Below are positions 1-5,139 of a stretch of 6,193 nucleotides of DNA, in pieces; positions within the stretch are counted from its first letter, which is position 1; each line of letters starts with the position of its first letter. Below the pieces are notes generated by a model, which worked only from the letters and a program-made list of their open reading frames with translations, had not been told where the DNA came from and did not search any database. The stretch is from Euryarchaeota archaeon UBA126 (GTDB lineage: Archaea; Thermoplasmatota; Poseidoniia; Poseidoniales; Thalassarchaeaceae), in NCBI GenBank assembly GCA_002497025.1, contig DAMG01000012.1, positions 1-6,193 of the forward strand, read 5' to 3'. The translations under genes were made by a program, and so were the position numbers.

Positions 1-60
1 CGAGCCACATTATCGGTTCCATTGACTCGACCCGCACGACTAAGGGTACTTGATAGAGAA
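1..60. other. Unassigned window edge upstream of the regulator gene
   Basis: The first ~50 bases are visibly less AT-rich than bases 51-100, which suggests the end of a gene rather than promoter DNA. Two readings are possible. On the plus strand a frame opens at the edge and ends at a TGA at 51-53 (last residues STRTTKGT), which would be the C-terminus of an upstream gene. On the minus strand an ATG at 22-20 begins MEPIMWL and runs off the edge, which would be the start of a divergent gene. No family can be recognised in so few residues, and I cannot choose between the readings. I saw no tRNA T-arm or other RNA signature. Confidence 0.25.
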
Positions 61-70
61 GTTACGTAAT

Positions 71-79
71 CTATATAGT
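71..79 (+). promoter_or_regulatory. TATA box of the AbrB-PhoU gene, probably leaderless
   Basis: CTATATAGT lies in AT-rich DNA about 26 bases upstream of the ATG at 101. In archaea the TATA element sits roughly 24-30 bases before the transcription start, so initiation is predicted at or within a base or two of the ATG, giving a leaderless mRNA. No Shine-Dalgarno sequence is visible in 81-100, which agrees. CTATATAG (71-78) is itself palindromic and could also fire leftward. The perfect palindrome TTACGTAA (62-69) lies just upstream, where a TFB recognition element or operator could be. The promoter call is inferred from spacing. Confidence 0.55.
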
Positions 80-100
80 AATAATTAGATTGCCAAATTT

Positions 101-1138
101 ATGCCTATTGGGCCTGGTGAGCAAGACGTCCGTAAATTACAACTTACAGGTGGGTCAACTTACACTATGAGTTTGCCAAAACCTTGGATTTTGTCTAACA
201 ACCTAAATGCTAGAGATGGAATCCGTGTTGATTGGCGACCAACAGGTGAACTTTCTCTCACACCCCTAGACGTTATTGAGGATCTCAAGACAGTTGTCAA
301 GTTAAATCTAGATCAAATTCCAATAGCGGCACTTTACGATCATCTAATGGGCGCTTACTTATCTGGTGTTCAGGAAATATCAGTTCAAAGCGAAAGCCCA
401 CTAACAAGGAATTCTCGAAATGATATACGCAGATTCTTACGCTCCACTAGGGGTTTTGAAATAGGTCAAGAAACGGATAGTAATGTGCATCTAATCAGTC
501 TGCTGAATGCAGGAGAGTTGCCATTACATGCGAGTTTGAACCGCATGTACCTGTTATTTTCCTCAATGATTCGTGACATATATGAAGTGTTAATTGGTTC
601 AGATGATGATTTGATTAGTGATTTTGAAGAGCGTGAGAGAGAGGCTGATGGTCTACATTACCTAATTGAGAGACAAGTTGGTTCGATGTTGGACTCACAA
701 CATGTGGCTAGGTCACTTGGTCTGAGTAGGAAGGAAGGTGTCGAACACGCTAATCTGGCAAGATCATTGGAGAGGATGATGGATCACGCCCATGAAATGG
801 CTCGTTTGACTTTGGAGACCGCACCACGGCCTCGCTTGAAACAAGACGAATATCCACTTTCATTACTTCCTGTATGTATGGAGGCACTGAAGTCTCTGAT
901 GATTAACTTGAGAGTCCATGACTCCTATCAAATAGAAGATGCTAGAGAATCACTGAAGGCGGCCCAAATTGCTCTAACTGAACATGAAGAGAGGCTCTGG
1001 TCTGGTCGAAGACAAGCTTCTCGACTTCTATTCGAAGATCGAATTTCAGAATCAATCCGCAGGATTTGTGCTTATTCTAGGGACTTCGGCGAAATACTTC
1101 TCAACATGATTGCATATGATTCAATTCAGCGACAATGA
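101..1138 (+). CDS. AbrB/SpoVT-PhoU domain protein, archaeal phosphate-uptake-type regulator
   Basis: This 345-residue protein joins an N-terminal AbrB/SpoVT (swapped-hairpin) DNA-binding domain to a helical PhoU-like region. The first domain, about residues 10-56, shows the family pattern RKLQLTGGSTYTMSLPKPW followed by GIRVDW and ELSLTPL. The PhoU part covers about 140-340; residues 176-192 carry the acidic metal-binding-type motif (E176, E177, E179, E181, D183, then YLIERQV), and ERMMDHAHEMA at 224-234 resembles a second PhoU helix motif. A weaker second PhoU-like repeat may follow at 255-340. The length is typical of archaeal proteins annotated as phosphate uptake regulators. Known family role: sensing or controlling phosphate transport, usually beside pst genes. 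No transporter gene is in view, so the phosphate link comes from the family only. The ATG at 101 is chosen because the TATA box spacing fits and the AbrB domain begins within ten residues. The gene converges on the Trx-CcdA gene with 3 bp between stops. Confidence 0.85.
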   Translation: MPIGPGEQDVRKLQLTGGSTYTMSLPKPWILSNNLNARDGIRVDWRPTGELSLTPLDVIEDLKTVVKLNLDQIPIAALYDHLMGAYLSGVQEISVQSESPLTRNSRNDIRRFLRSTRGFEIGQETDSNVHLISLLNAGELPLHASLNRMYLLFSSMIRDIYEVLIGSDDDLISDFEEREREADGLHYLIERQVGSMLDSQHVARSLGLSRKEGVEHANLARSLERMMDHAHEMARLTLETAPRPRLKQDEYPLSLLPVCMEALKSLMINLRVHDSYQIEDARESLKAAQIALTEHEERLWSGRRQASRLLFEDRISESIRRICAYSRDFGEILLNMIAYDSIQRQ

Positions 1139-1141
1139 GTA

Positions 1142-2596
1142 TTATAGCAAGTTAGCTACTAATTCTGGTTGGGTAAGATAAACCAACAATCCAATACCAG
1201 CAAACATCATCATCCATGCTCCTGTAGCTTTGACTATACCTGTGGACTTTCTAAGGAAGCCAATCATGGCTTGTCTACCCATACCAACTAGCCCCGTCAC
1301 CATTACCATTAGCATTGTAACAGAGAGAATTAACCCCCCAAGTCCTGCGATGAATGCCCCTTCTCCTACTACGGTTAACCATGCTACAAATGGGAATACA
1401 GCCGCAGCAGTACAATCGACTGATGCGGCCGAATAACCAATTCCCCAAAGGTACATATTTCTTCGAGGAGTGAAAATTTCATCAGTTTCCCTTGTTTGGT
1501 ATTTATCCAAAATCCGCTGAACTCCAGCCAATAAATGACTGGTCCAACCTAACAACATCAGTCCTCCAAGAATTAGAAGTAACCACGCTATTGCAATTGC
1601 CACCTGATGTAAAATTCCAGAGAGGGGGATAGCCTCACTTAGTCCAAAGATGATTATTCCAACAATTGTGAAGAAGGTCAGCTGACCTAAGGCTGCATAT
1701 CCACCGACTTCAAACGAATTTGGCATCCTTCCAGTCAATTTTCCTTCCTGCCGTAATTCATCCTCTCTCATACCTAGACTGAGATAATATGTGATGAATG
1801 AAGGCAAGACAGGGAAAGCACAAGGCGAGAAGTAGACCAAAATACCGAGGAATAATCCGATAATGAAAACTCCTGAAACAGATCTGTCTGCTTTCTTTAT
1901 TCCAATTCGGAGGTCCTCAGCCTCTCCAAGATTGGCTGCCTCTATAGCACTGTCAAAACTCTTCCAGCCATCGAGTGGAGTCCCTGTGTTTTCTTTTGCG
2001 ACAACAAACCCTTCGTGATCGATAACCAAAGCAAGAGGAATAGATTGGGCAGAATAATATTCGGTAATATCTCCTCTTTCTCCATCCTCCAGAAGTACAA
2101 CATCATCGCCTCCATTTACGATTGGCCATGGCATGTGCCGGTTGGATTCGGGGTCACCAAATGTCGCGTTAATTTGTTCAAAAGACTCATACTGATACCA
2201 AGTTGCAACCGATACTGCAATTACAGGGTATTCTCCATCAAGACCTTCCCATTCTGCAAGATTGTCATCGATATGTTCCTGAACATAGTGGCAATTGGCA
2301 CAATCTATTGCCATGAAATCTAGGATTACCACATGACCGCGCAGGCTACTCAATTGGATTGTTCCATCCTCAGCGGTGTAGAGGTCGTCTATCCCTTCTC
2401 TGTTCATAGATGGGGCGGCCCAATCAGGGACTTCCGTAATCTCATCAGAGGTACCGTAAATGGAGGAAGTTAATCCAAACAATGAGAGGGACGCGAATCC
2501 GATAATGCAGAATAAAACCACGCCAATTCCAAAGGCCTTCCAGGTGTCTGATTCCTTCAGAACACCGAAGTCCAAACCGGCTTGCATGATCTTCAC
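1142..2596 (-). CDS. Thioredoxin-like/CcdA fusion, membrane thiol-disulfide interchange protein
   Basis: This 484-residue membrane protein probably passes reducing equivalents across the membrane to extracytoplasmic thiols, as CcdA/DsbD proteins do in cytochrome c maturation and disulfide reduction. A single hydrophobic helix (about 21-43) is followed by a thioredoxin/TlpA-like domain (about 58-225). That domain carries the redox motif C99-A-N-C102 in DFMAIDCANCHYVQ and a likely cis-proline, P187, in SIPLALVID. A CcdA-type transmembrane domain follows (about 241-478, roughly six hydrophobic segments). It contains both family cysteines: C259 in FSPCAFPVLP and C395 in SVDCTAAA. The domain order differs from bacterial DsbD, whose thioredoxin domain is C-terminal. 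The start is GTG at 2596; the ATG at 2587 (Met4), with GTGA just upstream, is an equally usable start. A stop at 2608-2606 excludes any longer form. It follows deoC by 30 bp and is probably cotranscribed with it. The actual partner (cytochrome c or other thiols) is unknown. Confidence 0.88.
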   Translation of the reverse strand: MKIMQAGLDFGVLKESDTWKAFGIGVVLFCIIGFASLSLFGLTSSIYGTSDEITEVPDWAAPSMNREGIDDLYTAEDGTIQLSSLRGHVVILDFMAIDCANCHYVQEHIDDNLAEWEGLDGEYPVIAVSVATWYQYESFEQINATFGDPESNRHMPWPIVNGGDDVVLLEDGERGDITEYYSAQSIPLALVIDHEGFVVAKENTGTPLDGWKSFDSAIEAANLGEAEDLRIGIKKADRSVSGVFIIGLFLGILVYFSPCAFPVLPSFITYYLSLGMREDELRQEGKLTGRMPNSFEVGGYAALGQLTFFTIVGIIIFGLSEAIPLSGILHQVAIAIAWLLLILGGLMLLGWTSHLLAGVQRILDKYQTRETDEIFTPRRNMYLWGIGYSAASVDCTAAAVFPFVAWLTVVGEGAFIAGLGGLILSVTMLMVMVTGLVGMGRQAMIGFLRKSTGIVKATGAWMMMFAGIGLLVYLTQPELVANLL

Positions 2597-2626
2597 ACGG
2601 CCATTTTACTTTTGATTTCGCCGTGT
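2595..2626 (-). promoter_or_regulatory. Inverted repeat filling the deoC/Trx-CcdA gap
   Basis: A perfect 7-bp inverted repeat, ACACGGC at 2595-2601 and GCCGTGT at 2620-2626, encloses an 18-base loop. It begins immediately after the deoC stop codon (2629-2627) and its far arm runs into the GTG start of the Trx-CcdA gene (2596-2594). In the leftward transcript it could fold into a hairpin holding the GTG and leaving the ATG at 2587 free. There is no T-tract, so it does not look like a terminator. Seven base pairs with this loop is modest stability; a role in processing or translation control is inferred only. Confidence 0.35.
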
Positions 2627-3340
2627 CTAGGATTTTCCTTCAATTGAATCCAAAAGTGAGGATGCACCTATTCTGAATCTTCTAGATCCATCTTTGATTA
2701 TGCTCGGGTCTTGTTGATTGACAATACTAGTTAGCCTATTCACATCATCCATGTTTCCAATCCCTCCGGAGAGCTTCACCCCTAGCCTTTCTCCAAAGGC
2801 TCGCTCATGTCGCATCACTTCGTAAGCGAAAATTGCCGCTGCATCATCACTGCAGCCTCCACGTTTACCGGTGCAGGTTTTGATGAAATCCACCCCTGCT
2901 GCAAGAGCCATTCTAGCAACTGCTCGCATTTCTCGTTCCTGTAATAGTGGAGTTTCAAGAATTACCTTGAGCATGCATTCTCCTGCTGCGCTTCTCATTT
3001 CCTTGAGCAACTCAAGTTCGATTTCATTTGGGAAATTTTCTTCTTTTCTTGGTTCAAGTACGACGTCAATCTCATCGACTCCAGCTTCTACTGCACTAGA
3101 TATTGCATGACTAATTTCATTGATATCAGAACTACCTATTGGGAACCCCGCGGCTACCACCGCCAATTTGATGCTTGGATTCAATCGTTCTTTGACGAAT
3201 TCTGCATGTTCCGAAAAAACACATACTGCTCCAACTTCTGAGGAATTTGCGCGCGCCACAAATCCCTCTAATTCTTCCTCAGTAGCTTCGTGATTCAACA
3301 AGGTATAATCGAGGCTTTCGATAACCGCTTGAGCATCCAA
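2627..3340 (-). CDS. deoC: Deoxyribose-phosphate aldolase (DERA)
   Basis: This 237-residue cytosolic class I aldolase interconverts 2-deoxyribose 5-phosphate with acetaldehyde and glyceraldehyde 3-phosphate in deoxynucleoside breakdown. The TIM-barrel landmarks are in order: LDYTLL (10-15), VGAVCVF (36-42), VVAAGFPIG (61-69), DEIDVVL with D92, LKVILET (124-130), DFIKTCTGK with Schiff-base Lys154, GVKLSGG with Lys189, and RFRIGASSLL near the end. D92, K154 and K189 correspond to E. coli D102, K167 and K201. Oddities: the usual KTSTGK reads KTCTGK, and the usual GG(I/V)RT after Lys189 reads GGIGN, losing an arginine near the phosphate pocket. The protein is also shorter at the C-terminus than E. 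coli DeoC and lacks its tyrosine-ended tail. The start is TTG at 3340: the frame is closed by a stop at 3352, there is an SD 7 bases upstream, and LDYTLL must be included. It sits 9 bp after serC. Confidence 0.9.
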   Translation of the reverse strand: MDAQAVIESLDYTLLNHEATEEELEGFVARANSSEVGAVCVFSEHAEFVKERLNPSIKLAVVAAGFPIGSSDINEISHAISSAVEAGVDEIDVVLEPRKEENFPNEIELELLKEMRSAAGECMLKVILETPLLQEREMRAVARMALAAGVDFIKTCTGKRGGCSDDAAAIFAYEVMRHERAFGERLGVKLSGGIGNMDDVNRLTSIVNQQDPSIIKDGSRRFRIGASSLLDSIEGKS

Positions 3341-3346
3341 GTATAT

Positions 3347-3352
3347 TCCTCA
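3347..3352 (-). promoter_or_regulatory. Ribosome binding site of deoC, overlapping the serC stop codon
   Basis: The minus strand reads TGAGGA, in which TGA (3352-3350) is the serC stop codon and GAGG forms a Shine-Dalgarno core about 7 bases before the TTG at 3340. This site decides the otherwise unusual TTG start. It suggests that ribosomes finishing serC can re-initiate on deoC, which ties the two genes into one transcript. Confidence 0.6.
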
Positions 3353-4453
3353 GGAATGTCGCTCTCTGAATCCGTGCATAAACTCGACTAATGCCTCTAC
3401 CGACTCTATTGGGCAGCCATTGTAGAGGCTAGCTCGGATTCCTCCTACCGATCTGTGTCCCTTCAGACCACCTAATCCGGCGGCTTCTGCTTCCTCTAGG
3501 AATACATTCTCTAAGTTTTCGTTAGCGCATCTCCAAGTCACATTCATGACCGACCTAGAAGATTTTTCTGCGTGCGGAATCCACATTTCGGAATTATCCA
3601 ACTCTTCGTATAGAAGAGATGACTTGGCTCTATTTCTTTCAATTGAACCTGCTAATCCTCCATTCTCTTCAAGCCATTTGAAAACACAATCGAGAACAAA
3701 TATTCCAAAGGTGTTAGGAGTATTGAATAGTGAGCCTTTGGAAGTATGAATTGTATAATCTAACATTGTTGGAAGTATTCCAGCATCGGAATTTTCCTGT
3801 GCTCTTTGCAAGGCCCAAGGAGATAGAATTACCAGAGTAACTCCCGAGGGACCGAGGTTCTTCTGCGCTCCTGCATAGATCACGTCATGAGCGGACACAT
3901 CAATTGGAACTCCTGTAATATCCGAGGAAGCATCTACCACGATTGGTTTCCCTCCTGAGTCGGGTAAGTTTTGGTGCTGAGTGCCCATTAGAGTGTTATT
4001 TGAGGTGTAATGAAGATAGATTGAGTCCTCGGAAACAGTGTATTCATTATCGGTTGGAACGGAACGAAAGCCGTTTTCTGAATCACTCCAAATATTGGTT
4101 GCTTGACCAACTCTATTTGCTTCTGCAATCGCCTTTTTCGACCAAATTCCAGTTTCGATAAAATCCGCTTTCTCTCCCGGTTTTAGGATATTTAAGGCGG
4201 TCATGTAGAATTGAAGAGACGCTCCTCCCTGTAAGAATAGAATCGTGTAATCCTCGGGGACAGATAATACTCTGCGAATTCGATCCATTGCACTATCTAC
4301 AACTGCTTGGAAAGTCGAGCTTCGGTGACTTATTTCACATAGCCCAAAACCACTGTTGTGAAGATTTGGTAGAGCCGCCTGAACCTCCTCTACTACCGAT
4401 AATGGAAGCACTGCTGGACCAGCGCCGAAGTTGTGGATGCGCGATTCTCCCAC
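3350..4453 (-). CDS. serC: Phosphoserine aminotransferase
   Basis: This 367-residue class V, fold-type I PLP enzyme transfers an amino group from glutamate to 3-phosphohydroxypyruvate to make phosphoserine, the second step of serine synthesis. Family signatures are complete: NFGAGPAVLP (8-17), EISHRS (40-45), FLQGGASLQF (73-82), HYTSNNTLMG (148-157), VDASSD (173-178), GAQKNLGPSG (195-204) with the PLP-binding Lys198, NTPNTFGIF (244-252) and GLKGHRSVGGIRASLYNG (329-346). Length matches bacterial SerC (about 360). In bacteria with the DXP-dependent B6 route, SerC also acts as PdxF; the pdxT neighbour indicates the other route here, so serine synthesis is the likelier role. The start is GTG at 4453, fixed by an in-frame stop at 4459-4457 and by NFGAGPA beginning at residue 8. 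The start codon lies inside a perfect hairpin, and no clear SD is seen. It is probably the first gene of the leftward serC-deoC-Trx/CcdA unit. Confidence 0.95.
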   Translation of the reverse strand: MGESRIHNFGAGPAVLPLSVVEEVQAALPNLHNSGFGLCEISHRSSTFQAVVDSAMDRIRRVLSVPEDYTILFLQGGASLQFYMTALNILKPGEKADFIETGIWSKKAIAEANRVGQATNIWSDSENGFRSVPTDNEYTVSEDSIYLHYTSNNTLMGTQHQNLPDSGGKPIVVDASSDITGVPIDVSAHDVIYAGAQKNLGPSGVTLVILSPWALQRAQENSDAGILPTMLDYTIHTSKGSLFNTPNTFGIFVLDCVFKWLEENGGLAGSIERNRAKSSLLYEELDNSEMWIPHAEKSSRSVMNVTWRCANENLENVFLEEAEAAGLGGLKGHRSVGGIRASLYNGCPIESVEALVEFMHGFRERHS

Positions 4454-4467
4454 GCCCTACGGGCGTG
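4451..4467. promoter_or_regulatory. Perfect palindrome covering the serC start codon
   Basis: CACGCCCTACGGGCGTG has two perfect 7-base arms (4451-4457, 4461-4467) around a 3-base loop and is strikingly GC-rich for this DNA. The CAC at 4451-4453 is the serC GTG start read on the other strand. If serC mRNA begins upstream, the start codon is buried in a stable stem, which could act as a translational brake; as DNA it could be an operator in the divergent serC/pdxT region. Both roles are inferred; the inverted repeat is directly visible. Confidence 0.5.
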
Positions 4468-4536
4468 CATTGGGGTCTTTCAGCACTTCTGCGCTCAAGG
4501 GGTTGGATTGAAGCCATATGCTTGAGCCGAAGGTTT
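4454..4536. promoter_or_regulatory. Divergent serC/pdxT intergenic region
   Basis: These 83 bases must hold promoters in both directions, assuming the GTG starts chosen for serC and pdxT. The only TATA-like element is CATATG (4515-4520), which is palindromic. Read leftward it predicts a serC transcript starting near 4490 with a leader of about 40 bases that contains the start-codon hairpin. Read rightward it lies only 17-22 bases before the pdxT GTG, too close for a standard leaderless start. A 7-bp inverted repeat, GCTCAAG (4493-4499) and CTTGAGC (4521-4527), has CATATG between its arms and could be an operator. AAGG (4530-4533) is a poor, too-close SD for pdxT. No small ORF or RNA gene is visible. 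Confidence 0.35.
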
Positions 4537-5139
4537 GTGCTTCGCGTAGGCTTGGTCATGCTTCAGGGCGCTCGCCATGTCCACATTGCGGCACTACATG
4601 CAGCGGCTAATGAAGCCGGAATTGAAATCGATATACACGAATTACGCAAGGCGACAGATCTTGAGAATGCTCAACCCCATGCACTTGTTTTTCCAGGAGG
4701 TGAATCAACGACCATGCGGCTAACTGGTAACGATTCTGCATCCGAACTTTTACCTGCATTGTTTGATTGGATTCGTGAAGACAGTAAAAGACCAGTTCTA
4801 GGCACCTGCGCTGGAGCAATTCTACTATGTGACCCTCAAGACGGCGGGGAACCTTTGGTCACCGCTGAGATTGATCGTAATGCCTACGGTCGCCAAGTGG
4901 ATTCATTCCAAAGTGCCTTAGATTCGACACTGTTGAATCGGCAGTTCCTAGGAGTCTTCATCCGCGCTCCTAGATTTACCAAGGTTGGAGAGTCAGCAGA
5001 AGCGGTAGTAACTCTTGAAAACGAAGTTGTTGGAGTAAGACAGGGAAATAGATTAGCGTTGACTTTCCATCCTGAATTATCCCAAGATTCAGCTTTCCAT
5101 GAATGGCTTTTGCAGATCGCTAAAGAGGTGGCAGCATGA
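4537..5139 (+). CDS. pdxT: Pyridoxal 5'-phosphate synthase glutaminase subunit
   Basis: This class I glutamine amidotransferase hydrolyses glutamine and channels ammonia to PdxS, which builds pyridoxal 5'-phosphate from ribose 5-phosphate and glyceraldehyde 3-phosphate (DXP-independent route). Landmarks with the chosen start: RVGLVMLQGARHVH (3-16), PGGESTTM (53-60), GTCAG with nucleophile Cys91 (89-93), NAYGRQVDSF (115-124), GVFIRAP (139-145), VRQGN (167-171) and FHPE (177-180) with His178 and Glu180 completing the triad. The GTG at 4537 gives 200 residues, matching the family's usual 190-200, and starts the protein as MLRVGLV, one residue before the first beta strand. The frame stays open back to an ATG at 4288, but that would add 83 residues lying opposite serC with no family counterpart. 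The ATG at 4558 would delete the first strand. No pdxS is adjacent in this window. The stop codon overlaps the next gene's ATG (ATGA). Confidence 0.95.
   Translation: MLRVGLVMLQGARHVHIAALHAAANEAGIEIDIHELRKATDLENAQPHALVFPGGESTTMRLTGNDSASELLPALFDWIREDSKRPVLGTCAGAILLCDPQDGGEPLVTAEIDRNAYGRQVDSFQSALDSTLLNRQFLGVFIRAPRFTKVGESAEAVVTLENEVVGVRQGNRLALTFHPELSQDSAFHEWLLQIAKEVAA
5125..5130 (+). promoter_or_regulatory. Strong Shine-Dalgarno site of the radical SAM gene, inside pdxT
   Basis: GAGGTG matches the archaeal 16S rRNA 3' end over six bases and stands 5 bases before the ATG at 5136. It is the best ribosome binding site in the window. Together with the ATGA overlap it supports both the start choice and translational coupling to pdxT. 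Confidence 0.7.

Noticed and set aside
1..60. tRNA or other RNA gene fragment at the left edge
   Set aside because: GGTTCCATTGACTCG superficially recalls a T-arm, but the stem bases do not pair and there is no acceptor end.
1136..1160. Bidirectional terminator between the converging genes
   Set aside because: Only 3 bp separate the stop codons, and there is no T-tract or hairpin on either strand, so the transcripts may simply overlap.
1230..1436. Plus-strand open frame of 68 codons
   Set aside because: It lies wholly opposite the CcdA membrane domain, whose family motifs are clear; no RBS or recognisable domain.
2015..2323. Plus-strand open frame of 102 codons
   Set aside because: It is antisense to the thioredoxin domain that holds the CANC motif; composition looks like a shadow frame.
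2595..2626. Reading the deoC/Trx-CcdA hairpin as an intrinsic terminator
   Set aside because: The stem is short, the loop long, and no T-run follows on the leftward strand.
4288..4536. An 83-residue N-terminal extension of pdxT starting at an ATG at 4288
   Set aside because: It lies antisense over the start of serC, matches no part of the PdxT family, and the GTG at 4537 gives the standard length and N-terminus.
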